Below are positions 54,221 to 62,397 of a stretch of DNA of 64,000 nt, piece by piece (the stretch's first letter is position 1; every line of letters begins with the position of its first letter). Below the pieces are notes generated by a model. It ran no database searches, was not told where the DNA came from, and was given only the letters and a program-made list of their open reading frames with translations. The stretch is from Pedobacter sp. B4-66. Lineage in GTDB: Bacteria; Bacteroidota; Bacteroidia; Sphingobacteriales; Sphingobacteriaceae. A program made the position numbers and the translations under genes. Where the stretch lies: the NCBI RefSeq assembly GCF_018492665.1, contig NZ_JAFVME010000014.1, positions 62,001-126,000 of the forward strand, in the 5' to 3' direction.

Positions 54221-55246
54221 TTAGTGTAGCATTTTAAACAACAATTCTTTCAACAGCTCGCCATCTGTAGTATTACCTGTGCTATCAACCCCTTTACTCT
54301 TTAAATCGTACTCCCTTAGTAAACTAATGATATCAAAGGTTTTGTTTAGGCTATAGCTACGGGCTGCTGCTTCGTAATCTTTAACGAAGTATGGATTTAC
54401 ACCCAATTCTTTAGCTGCATCTCCTTTATTCTGTAGGTAATGGTATTTTAAGATCTTTGAGAAATAAGAATTCAGGTTGGCCATAACCATAACCATTGGG
54501 TTAGCCTTAGGGTTATCGGCAAAGTAATTAATGATTTGATTACACTTTAAAACATTCTTTACCGCCAGTGCCTTCTGCAATTCAAAAACATTGTATTCTT
54601 TACTGATCCCGATGTTCTTTTGAACAAGATCAGTATCAATTGTGGTTTCTTTGGTGATATTTAAAAGTAGTTTCTCGATTTCATTAGCAATCTTTGAAAG
54701 GTCTGTGCCCAGATATTCGGCCATTAAAGCCGAAGCCTGTGGTGCAATTTTATACCCTTTCTCTTTTACAAGATCGTCTATCCACCCTGCCAATTTATAA
54801 TCTCTTACCAGTTCAGATTGAAATATCACGCCGTTCTTATCAATGGCTTTATAAATCTTCTTACGCTTGTCGAAATTGGCATACTTATAACCCAGCACCA
54901 AAATGGTGGTAGGCATAGGTTTGTCAAAGTAATTGAGCACAAACTCAGCCTCTTTACTGCTGCCCTCAGTCTCCTTAGCCCACTTCAAATCCTGAGCTTC
55001 TTTTACAATGATTAGCTGATAATCAGACATCATAGGATAGCGTTTGGAAGCGTTCATTATGGTAGCCATATCTGTATCTTTCCCATACAGAACAGTCTGA
55101 TTAAACCCCCTCTCCATATCATTCAACACATTGCTTTCCATATAATGGATGATCTGATCGATGTAATAAGGTTCTTCGCCGTGTAGTAAATATACAGGCT
55201 TAAACTTTCTGGCTTTAATGTCTTTGATTATATCTGCAGCACTCAT
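54221..55246 (-). CDS. holA: DNA polymerase III subunit delta
   Basis: The ATG at 55246 (MSAADIIKDIKARKFKPVYL) is the family start; the frame extends 31 codons further with no support. The 341-residue clamp-loader subunit shows YLLHGEEPYYIDQIIHYME and LGTDLSKIANEIEKLLL, typical of HolA. It opens the sliding clamp during replication. Its start faces the HsdR-N gene with a 46-nt spacer. Confidence 0.95.
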   Translation of the reverse strand: MSAADIIKDIKARKFKPVYLLHGEEPYYIDQIIHYMESNVLNDMERGFNQTVLYGKDTDMATIMNASKRYPMMSDYQLIIVKEAQDLKWAKETEGSSKEAEFVLNYFDKPMPTTILVLGYKYANFDKRKKIYKAIDKNGVIFQSELVRDYKLAGWIDDLVKEKGYKIAPQASALMAEYLGTDLSKIANEIEKLLLNITKETTIDTDLVQKNIGISKEYNVFELQKALAVKNVLKCNQIINYFADNPKANPMVMVMANLNSYFSKILKYHYLQNKGDAAKELGVNPYFVKDYEAAARSYSLNKTFDIISLLREYDLKSKGVDSTGNTTDGELLKELLFKMLH

Positions 55247-55292
55247 ATTATGGTGTAAACTTAGATAATTTTTTTTGCCTATTTTTACAGAA

Positions 55293-55754
55293 ATGTCATT
55301 TACACCTACAGCACTTAACCTGCCGGAATATCCTTTCAAAATTACATTAAAGGAGTCGCGTTATTTTATCTTCGACGAAGTAAGAAAAAAACACTTAGTA
55401 CTTACACCAGAAGAGTGGGTTAGGCAACATTTCATCCAGTTTTTGATACTGGAAAAGAAGTTTCCAAAGTCACTTATTCAAATAGAGGGCGGCCTTAACT
55501 TAAATCAACTTCAAAAAAGAAGCGACATTGTGATATTTAATAGGCTTGGCGAAAGGATAATGGTGATTGAATGTAAAGCGCCTTCTGTAAAAATTACTCA
55601 AGCTACCTTTGATCAGGCATCAAGATACAACTCCATCCATAAGGCAAAATGGTTGGTAGTAACTAACGGATTAATGCATTGTTATGCAACGATAGACCAC
55701 AAAGAGGAACAGTTTGTTTTTATAAAAGAGCTTCCTGAATATCAGTTTCTATAA
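55293..55754 (+). CDS. Orphan HsdR N-terminal (PD-D/ExK nuclease-fold) protein
   Basis: The ATG at 55293 is used; the longer frame requires TTG. The 153-residue protein is a lone type I restriction HsdR N-terminal-like domain with RSDIVIFNRLGERIMVIECK, giving the Asp and Glu-x-Lys of the PD-(D/E)xK nuclease core. No helicase motor, specificity or methylation subunit is present, so it is not a restriction system. A TATTTTTA box lies 5 nt before the ATG. Its role is unknown; divergence from holA hints at replication or repair. Confidence 0.85.
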   Translation: MSFTPTALNLPEYPFKITLKESRYFIFDEVRKKHLVLTPEEWVRQHFIQFLILEKKFPKSLIQIEGGLNLNQLQKRSDIVIFNRLGERIMVIECKAPSVKITQATFDQASRYNSIHKAKWLVVTNGLMHCYATIDHKEEQFVFIKELPEYQFL

Positions 55755-55782
55755 AAACAAACCGTGTTCTCTATGTTATTTT

Positions 55783-57171
55783 TTATTGCCAACCACCGCC
55801 AAGAGCGCGGTAAAGGCTAATTACTGCTTGCCACTGTTGTAATTTATCTCCAATATTGTCTAGCTCTGCCGACAACAGATTCTGTTCAGACGTTAATACA
55901 TCTGTGTAATTTGTGGCAGAACTATAACGCAATAGTTTCTTGGTAAAATCTACAGACTTCTGTAACGACTGCAATTGTTTGGTTCTAATGCTTTGCTGTT
56001 CAATTGCTGTTTGGTAAGAGAACAGTGCATTAGAAACCTCCTCCCCTGCTTTTAATAAGGATTTCTGAAACAGATACGCTGATTCCTGTTGAGCAGCGTT
56101 CGCCGTTGCTAACCTTGCTTTGTTTGCTCCTTTGTTAAAAATGGGCTGCGTTATTCCTCCTGCAATATTTGCAAACAAGCCTGATGGTGTAATCCAATCT
56201 TTAAAACTAAAACTGGTAAAACCACTTGAGGCCGTTATGTTCAGTGACGGGTAAAATGATTGTCGGGCAACATTAGTTGTTTCAAAAGCTTTCATAAAAG
56301 CATACTCTGCCTGTTTAACATCAGGTCGGTTTTGAAGCAATTGTGCAGGAATACCAATATTCAAATCCAAAAGCAATTGCTGAGATTCGAGAGATTTCCT
56401 GTCTATTGAGCCTGCCTGACGAGTAAGTAAAACATTCATCGCATTTTCAGTTTCTCTGATCTGCCTTTTTAAGCGTGGTATAGCCACTTCCGCGGCATAC
56501 TGATTGGCTTCACTCTGTACCTCGGCTGCACCGGTTACGATGTTGGCTGCTTTTAAAGATTTCATAGCACTTACATCTGTTTTCCTGTTAACCACTGTTT
56601 TCTCTAAAACCATCAGCTGCTCATCCAATGCCAAAAGCGTGAAATAATTATTTGCGATATCAGAGATCAATTGTGTTTGCACCGCCTTTCTTGCTTCTTC
56701 AGTTTGCAATAAACCTGCCAATGCGCTGCGCTTACTACTTCTTAACTTACCCCAGATATCTGCTTCCCAAGAAGCTATTAGTCCTACATCATATTGAGTT
56801 GAGGAGCTGATGATACCAAAGCCTTGCGGAAAAGCTAGCTTTGATTGGGTTATACTTGCATTACCGTTTAAGTCTGGTAAAAAGATAGCTTTGCTTTGTT
56901 TAAAACTTGCTCTGGCTACATTGATATGTTCAACAGCTATCTTTAAATCCAAATTTTGCTGCAGCCCTTCTGTTATCAATTCTATTAAAAGAGGATCGTT
57001 AAACAACTTTTGCCAGGGCATTGTGGCTATAGTAGTTGTGTCCGTATTCTGCTGATCTCTGTAAAGATTGCTGGTATTTACTGCTGGCCTTTCGTATTTC
57101 TTTGACACCTGGCACGAAGCCAATACTGTCAGCAAAATTACCAGCCCTATATATTTTCTCATTGTATTCAT
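55783..57171 (-). CDS. RND efflux outer-membrane channel (NodT/OprM family)
   Basis: The 462-residue protein has a lipobox Leu-Ala-Ser-Cys near 20 and the TolC-like repeat pattern: PWQKLFNDPLLIELI, NRPDVKQAEYAF, GGITQPIFNKGANKARL. It forms the trimeric outer-membrane duct. It is the third gene of an operon with the RND pump (10-nt gap) and membrane-fusion protein. A second ATG three codons in is also possible. Confidence 0.94.
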   Translation of the reverse strand: MNTMRKYIGLVILLTVLASCQVSKKYERPAVNTSNLYRDQQNTDTTTIATMPWQKLFNDPLLIELITEGLQQNLDLKIAVEHINVARASFKQSKAIFLPDLNGNASITQSKLAFPQGFGIISSSTQYDVGLIASWEADIWGKLRSSKRSALAGLLQTEEARKAVQTQLISDIANNYFTLLALDEQLMVLEKTVVNRKTDVSAMKSLKAANIVTGAAEVQSEANQYAAEVAIPRLKRQIRETENAMNVLLTRQAGSIDRKSLESQQLLLDLNIGIPAQLLQNRPDVKQAEYAFMKAFETTNVARQSFYPSLNITASSGFTSFSFKDWITPSGLFANIAGGITQPIFNKGANKARLATANAAQQESAYLFQKSLLKAGEEVSNALFSYQTAIEQQSIRTKQLQSLQKSVDFTKKLLRYSSATNYTDVLTSEQNLLSAELDNIGDKLQQWQAVISLYRALGGGWQ

Positions 57172-57181
57172 TTCTTACGGA

Positions 57182-60100
57182 TTACAAAACTTCATTGTTT
57201 TTACGTACACCGGATATTTTCTCCTGTAGCGATTGAAAAACCACAAACAATGCAGGAATTACAAATATTCCGAACACTGTGCCGATTAACATCCCTCCAA
57301 CTGCTGCAGTACCTATTGAGCGGTTACTTAGCGCTCCTGCACCAGTAGCTACCATCAGTGGAAGCAAGCCGAAAATAAAGGCAAATGAAGTCATCAAAAT
57401 TGGCCTTAACCTCGCGGTAGCACCAGAAATTGCCGACTGGATTAAGTTCATTCCACTAAGTCTGTGCATCAAGGCAAACTCTACAATCAGGATCGCATTT
57501 TTTGCAAGCAGACCAATAAGCATAATCAAACTGATTTGCAGGAATATATTATTGTCAAGCCCAAATAAACGGGCAAACAAGAATGCTCCGGCCAATCCTA
57601 TAGGTAATGAAAGTAATACCGAAAATGGCAGAATGTAGCTTTTATACTGTGCGCTTAACAAGAAATAAATGAACAGTAAGCTGAGCATAAAGATTAATAG
57701 GGTTTGACTACCGCTAGACAACTCTTCTAATGTTAAACCAGAGAATTCATAGGTATAACCTTGCGGTAAAGTTTGGGCTGCTACTTCCTGAATTGCCTTT
57801 ATTGCATCGCCAGAGCTATAACCCGGTTTAGGTGCCCCATTTACTGCACCGGCTGTGAACAAGTTAAAACGATTTAAAAATTCTGGTCCGTAAACCTTTT
57901 TAAGTGTAATAAACTCCGATATCGGAGCCATTGCCCCTTTATCATTTCTAACATATATTCTATTGATTGCCTCTTTGTTTGTTCTCTGTTCTGCTTCTGC
58001 CTGAATCATTACGCGGTACTGCTTACCAAAACGGTTAAAGTCGGACGCATAAATACCGCCCAGGTAACCTTGCAAAGTTCCAAGCACCCGATTAACAGGA
58101 ACACCCGCTTCTTTACATTTAGCAACGTTTACATTAACCTCATATTGAGGGAAACTTGTATTGTACGACGTAGCGGCATACATGATTTCAGGACGCTGAT
58201 TTAACGTGGCCATAAATTTGCCAATTACCGCATCAAAGGCTTTGTAGCTGCCTCCGGTTTTATCTTGCAACTGAAACTCGAAACCATCATTATTTCCAAA
58301 CCCTTGTAATGTTGGTGCGGCAAAGAATATGATGCTTGCTCCCTTAATTTCCGCAGTTTTAGCAAACAGCTGATTCACGATACTTTTAATATCCTGCCCC
58401 TTTTTTGTTCGTTCTTTCCATGGTTTTAATCTAATAAAGATAGCTGCGTATGAACTTCCCGCACCACTAATTAAATCCATACCCGCAAGCCTTGATGACA
58501 ATTCAATTTCAGGGATAGACCTGGCAATGCTGTCAATTTTATTAGCGATAAATTCGGTTCGTTCTAAAGAAGTTGCAGGAGGCAAAATCACGTTACCGTA
58601 TATAGATCCGCTATCTTCATTAGGTACAAATCCGGTTGGAGTGGTTTTAACTAAAAACCAGAACAAGAGACTAAATGCGATGATGATCCCAAATGCAATC
58701 CACTTTTTTCCGATCAGGAAGATAACCGATTTCTTGTAACGGTTTGTCATGGTGCTAAATGAGGCATTGAATCCTGCATAAAAGCGCTGTAAAAAGCCTG
58801 TTTTCTGTTGATGATTTTCGTCGTGAGGCTTAAGCAGCAATGCGCACAGTGCCGGGCTTAATGTAAGTGCGTTTACCGCAGATATGATAATGGCCACAGC
58901 AAGTGTTAAACCAAATTGTTTATAAAACACCCCTACAGAACCTGTAACAAAAGTTACCGGAACAAACACCGCAGCCATAATGAGTGTAATTGAAATGATA
59001 GCTCCACTAATTTCGCTCATGGCATGCATGGTAGCTTTTTTAGCTGACTTAGCTCCCTGATCAAGTTTTGCATGCACCGCTTCTACTACCACAATGGCAT
59101 CATCTACTACAATACCAATGGCCAATACTAAGGCAAATAGTGTAAGCAGGTTAATGGTAAACCCAAAAAGCTTAAGGAAAAAGAACGTTCCTATAATAGC
59201 TACCGGAACAGCAATAGCCGGGATTAATGTAGAGCGGAAATCCTGTAAAAAGATAAATACTACAATAAACACCAATATAAAAGCTTCAATAATGGTAATA
59301 ATCAATTTAGAAATTGAAGCATCTAAAAACTCATTTGCATTGGCAAACACACTATATTTTACGCCTTTGGGAAAGGTTAATGAAGCATCATCCAATATTT
59401 TAATGCATTTCTTTATAATCTCGTTGGCATTTGAGCCGGAAGTCTGGTTTATTGCCACATAGGGCGATTCATGACCTTGAGCTATTATTGTACTGGAATA
59501 AGTAAAAGAGCCCATATCAACCTGAGCTATATCATTTAATTTAAGTACCTGTCCGTTGCCTACCGACTTAAGGATAATATTTTCAAACTGAGCAGGCTTT
59601 TCAAGTCGGCCGGTATACTTTAGCGTATACTGAAACGGCTGACCGCTGTTCTCTCCTACCTTACCTGGCGCAGCTTCTATATTCTGTTCTGCAAGCGCTT
59701 CTGTTATATCAGACGGGATAAGTCCATAAGCAGCCATTGCATCCGGTTTAAGCCAGATTCTCATGCTATAATCCATGCCACCATATACAGCTGCATTTCC
59801 TACTCCCTCAACCCTTTTAATTTGAGGCATCACATTTATCTTCAAATAGTTATCAAGGAATTTCTGGTCATACTTTCCATCCTCACTATACAAGAGAAAG
59901 CTAAAAACCTCACTATTCAATCTCTTACTGGTAGTAATACCCACTTTTATTACTTCGGCAGGCAATAAACTTGTGGCTTTAGTAATCCTGTTCTGCACAT
60001 TAATTGCAGCCATATCCGGATCTGTACCTTGCTTAAAGTTTATGGTAATGCTGGCACTACCATCATTACTTGCCTTAGAAGTCATATATGTCATATGCTC

Positions 60101-60316
60101 TACTCCGTTGATTTCTTCTTCGAGTGGAACAATTACACTTTTCATAACTACATCTGCACTGGCTCCCTGGTAGGATGTGCTTACCTCTACGGCAGGCGGC
60201 GCAATGTCTGGGTATTGGGAAATAGGTAAGGAGTATAGCCCTAGCAATCCCATTATAACAATGATAACCGATATAACGGTAGACAATACCGGGTTATCTA
60301 TAAATTTCTTTAACAT
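57182..60316 (-). CDS. RND efflux pump, hydrophobe/amphiphile exporter-1 family (AcrB-like)
   Basis: The 1044-residue protein starts MLKKFIDNPVLSTVISVIIV and has 12 transmembrane helices and two large periplasmic loops. GIVVDDAIVVVEAVHA near 405 holds the paired Asp of the proton relay. LRPILMTSFAFIFGLLPLMV is the duplicate C-terminal repeat signature. It exports drugs, solvents or other amphiphiles using the proton gradient, working with the fusion protein and duct encoded on either side. Confidence 0.96.
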   Translation of the reverse strand: MLKKFIDNPVLSTVISVIIVIMGLLGLYSLPISQYPDIAPPAVEVSTSYQGASADVVMKSVIVPLEEEINGVEHMTYMTSKASNDGSASITINFKQGTDPDMAAINVQNRITKATSLLPAEVIKVGITTSKRLNSEVFSFLLYSEDGKYDQKFLDNYLKINVMPQIKRVEGVGNAAVYGGMDYSMRIWLKPDAMAAYGLIPSDITEALAEQNIEAAPGKVGENSGQPFQYTLKYTGRLEKPAQFENIILKSVGNGQVLKLNDIAQVDMGSFTYSSTIIAQGHESPYVAINQTSGSNANEIIKKCIKILDDASLTFPKGVKYSVFANANEFLDASISKLIITIIEAFILVFIVVFIFLQDFRSTLIPAIAVPVAIIGTFFFLKLFGFTINLLTLFALVLAIGIVVDDAIVVVEAVHAKLDQGAKSAKKATMHAMSEISGAIISITLIMAAVFVPVTFVTGSVGVFYKQFGLTLAVAIIISAVNALTLSPALCALLLKPHDENHQQKTGFLQRFYAGFNASFSTMTNRYKKSVIFLIGKKWIAFGIIIAFSLLFWFLVKTTPTGFVPNEDSGSIYGNVILPPATSLERTEFIANKIDSIARSIPEIELSSRLAGMDLISGAGSSYAAIFIRLKPWKERTKKGQDIKSIVNQLFAKTAEIKGASIIFFAAPTLQGFGNNDGFEFQLQDKTGGSYKAFDAVIGKFMATLNQRPEIMYAATSYNTSFPQYEVNVNVAKCKEAGVPVNRVLGTLQGYLGGIYASDFNRFGKQYRVMIQAEAEQRTNKEAINRIYVRNDKGAMAPISEFITLKKVYGPEFLNRFNLFTAGAVNGAPKPGYSSGDAIKAIQEVAAQTLPQGYTYEFSGLTLEELSSGSQTLLIFMLSLLFIYFLLSAQYKSYILPFSVLLSLPIGLAGAFLFARLFGLDNNIFLQISLIMLIGLLAKNAILIVEFALMHRLSGMNLIQSAISGATARLRPILMTSFAFIFGLLPLMVATGAGALSNRSIGTAAVGGMLIGTVFGIFVIPALFVVFQSLQEKISGVRKNNEVL

Positions 60317-60322
60317 AATATT

Positions 60323-61435
60323 TTAGTGTTTTGGTTTGATTTTCATTCCATCTTTCAAACTTCCCATTCCTTCTGTCACAATCTGCTCGCCGGGGTTCAA
60401 TCCTTTCGTTACTACATAAAATTCGCCTGAAGGGACATCCATTATCTCTATCTCCGTGCTTTTTACTGTCCCGTTTTTAACTGTGTAAACCATCGTCTTT
60501 TCCTGCATTTCGAAGGTTGCCCTAGCCGGGACTAATAGTGCATTGTTTACTTTTAATGGAATGCGAATAAGAGCACTGGCTCCACTCCTAATCAAGCCAT
60601 CCGGATTAGGAAAGCTTGCTCTCAAATTAACTGAACCTGTTTCTGTGTTGATTAAACCGTTTAAGGTTTCCAGTTTCCCTTTTCTTGAATACTCTGATCC
60701 ATTGGCTAGCAAGAGCGTTACCGGAGGGATACTCATTAACTTATCCTTTATGGTTTTCCCTTTATTACTTTCTGTAAAGTCTAAAAACTGTTTTTCATTG
60801 AAAGAGAAATAAGCAAAAACACTGGCAATGTTTGACACAGTTGTTAGTGGTTGAGGTGATGAACTGCCCACCAAACTACCTGTTTTATAGGGTAAATTTC
60901 CCACTACCCCATCGGCAGGGCTACTTATGCTGGTATATCCGAGATTGGTACGGGCATTTGCCAGACTTGCTTTTGCCTGAGTTAAAGCAGCCTCCTTGGC
61001 ATGTAAATTAAAGTTTGCCTGCTTAAGCTCATAATCGCTAATGATCTCTTCTTTTACCAGTGGCAGGGTTTTCTCTACCTGCATTTTCGCCGTATTCACT
61101 TCGGCTTCTGCATTTTTTATGGCAGCAGCAGCAGTCCTTACTTCCTGTTCGTACTGCGGAGCGTTTATTTTAAAAAGAAGCTGCCCCTTTTTAACAACAG
61201 CACCTTCGTCAACAAGTATTTGCTCTACAAAACCATCTACTTTGGGCCTTATTTCTACATTCTGCTGTCCCTGAATGGTTGCAGTATAGTCGGTATTGAG
61301 AACAGCATCTTTAGCTTCTAATATGGAAACCGGATATTCCTGAATGGTTTCTTCCTGTGTTTGACTTTGCGTTGGTCCGCAGGCTTCAAACAGCAGCGTT
61401 CCGGCAATTAATGAGAGTAATTGTATTGTTTTCAT
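60323..61435 (-). CDS. RND efflux periplasmic adaptor (membrane-fusion protein)
   Basis: The 370-residue protein has a lipobox Phe-Glu-Ala-Cys near 19, a lipoyl/barrel-sandwich segment (VRPK-like IRPKVDGFVEQILVDEGAVV, then GYTSISSPADGVVGNL) and an alpha-hairpin of about 60 residues rich in Ala/Lys. It links the pump to the outer-membrane duct. It is the first gene of the efflux operon, transcribed divergently from a SufR-like regulator. Confidence 0.95.
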   Translation of the reverse strand: MKTIQLLSLIAGTLLFEACGPTQSQTQEETIQEYPVSILEAKDAVLNTDYTATIQGQQNVEIRPKVDGFVEQILVDEGAVVKKGQLLFKINAPQYEQEVRTAAAAIKNAEAEVNTAKMQVEKTLPLVKEEIISDYELKQANFNLHAKEAALTQAKASLANARTNLGYTSISSPADGVVGNLPYKTGSLVGSSSPQPLTTVSNIASVFAYFSFNEKQFLDFTESNKGKTIKDKLMSIPPVTLLLANGSEYSRKGKLETLNGLINTETGSVNLRASFPNPDGLIRSGASALIRIPLKVNNALLVPARATFEMQEKTMVYTVKNGTVKSTEIEIMDVPSGEFYVVTKGLNPGEQIVTEGMGSLKDGMKIKPKH

Positions 61436-61531
61436 AAATGTAATTTTTCTTTTAGGGCATAAAAGTTCCCCGTCTCCTAAAAAATCTCTTTTTTGGCAGT
61501 TAAGGTTAACAGCGATTATTTACCGCTTGAA

Positions 61532-61562
61532 TTAAGTGTTGAATTATTTAGTTAAGTATTGA
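61532..61562. promoter_or_regulatory. Two direct repeats, candidate operator for the efflux regulator
   Basis: TTAAGTGTTGA (61532-61542) and TTAAGTATTGA (61552-61562) start exactly 20 nt apart, about two helical turns, in the 289-nt spacer between the divergent regulator and efflux operon. AGTGTTAAA follows at once. Such phased repeats suit a dimeric winged-helix protein. The rest of the spacer is AT-rich and shows nothing else clear. Confidence 0.4.
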
Positions 61563-61681
61563 GTGTTAAATTGATTTCATATTCTTAGGTTCTAATCATT
61601 AGTAAAGTAGTTATAAGGGTTACATTGGAGATCAGGTCAAATTATAATTCCTTATATCATTAAAAAGTTAAGCAAAGTTAG

Positions 61682-61689
61682 TACTTTTG
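61682..61689 (+). promoter_or_regulatory. -7 box (TACTTTTG) for the efflux regulator
   Basis: An exact TAnnTTTG match 35 nt before the ATG at 61725; no clear -33 TTG is seen at the usual distance. Confidence 0.45.
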
Positions 61690-61724
61690 TCAATAAAACA
61701 ACTAAACACTTGTTTTATTAGATT

Positions 61725-62348
61725 ATGAAGACAAATCGATTCTTAATGCTATTAAAAACCCGTGGTGCACTAACCGCGGGAGAAATTTCAAAGGAACTTG
61801 GGATTACAAGTGAAGGTGCGCGCCTACAGCTTATTAAATTAAGTGAGGAGGGTCTAATCAAGTCGACCAATGAATCGAAAGGAGTTGGCAGGCCTACAGT
61901 ATACTTTAGTTTAACTGAAGAGGGAAACGCAGGTTTTCCTGACACCCATGCTGAGCTAACCGTTAAATTAATACAACTGGTAAAAGCTACACTAGGCGAT
62001 GAAGCGCTAGACAAAGTGATAACAGCAGGTGAGCAAGCCGGTAAAGAAAAATATTCAAATGAATTGCAGTCCGTTACTGACCTGGAAGGTCGTATATCTC
62101 AGCTCGCAGATATCCGTACCCGAGAAGGTTACATGGCTGAGTATAGTAAAGATGAACAGGGCTATTTATTAATAGAGAATCACTGCCCAATTTGCGCAGC
62201 CGCACAAGTTTGTCAGGGTTTTTGTTCTTCAGAACTAAATACCTTTAAGTTCGTACTAGGTAAGGATGTAGATATTACAAGGGTAAATCACATTATTGCG
62301 GGCGACAGAAGGTGTGCATACCGTATAACATTAAAGAAGGCAAGTTAA
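61725..62348 (+). CDS. SufR/COG2345-like winged-helix regulator with a C-terminal cysteine cluster
   Basis: The 207-residue protein has an N-terminal winged helix (GALTAGEISKELGITSEGAR, then GVGRPTVYFSLTEEG). The C-terminal domain carries Cys154, Cys157, Cys163, Cys167 and Cys197 in HCPICAAAQVCQGFC and GDRRCAYRITL, the arrangement of SufR-like/COG2345 regulators that hold an iron-sulfur cluster, with two extra Cys in this copy. It probably controls the divergent RND efflux operon in response to redox or iron state; direct repeats in the spacer may be its site. Cluster type is inference. Confidence 0.87.
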   Translation: MKTNRFLMLLKTRGALTAGEISKELGITSEGARLQLIKLSEEGLIKSTNESKGVGRPTVYFSLTEEGNAGFPDTHAELTVKLIQLVKATLGDEALDKVITAGEQAGKEKYSNELQSVTDLEGRISQLADIRTREGYMAEYSKDEQGYLLIENHCPICAAAQVCQGFCSSELNTFKFVLGKDVDITRVNHIIAGDRRCAYRITLKKAS

Positions 62349-62352
62349 AAGT

Positions 62353-62390
62353 GAAGAGGGTGATCATGATTTATATGATACACCCTCTTC
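62353..62390. terminator. Hairpin between the regulator and valS (convergent)
   Basis: GAAGAGGGTG and CACCCTCTTC form a 10-bp stem extended by ATCAT/ATGAT with one bulged base. It lies between convergent stops, 5 nt after the regulator and 8 nt before the valS stop. Flanking T runs are short, so efficiency may be moderate. Confidence 0.7.
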
Positions 62391-62397
62391 ATTAAAA

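Noticed and set aside
55293..55754. Type I restriction-modification system
   Set aside because: Only an HsdR-N domain is present; no motor, specificity or methyltransferase gene lies nearby.
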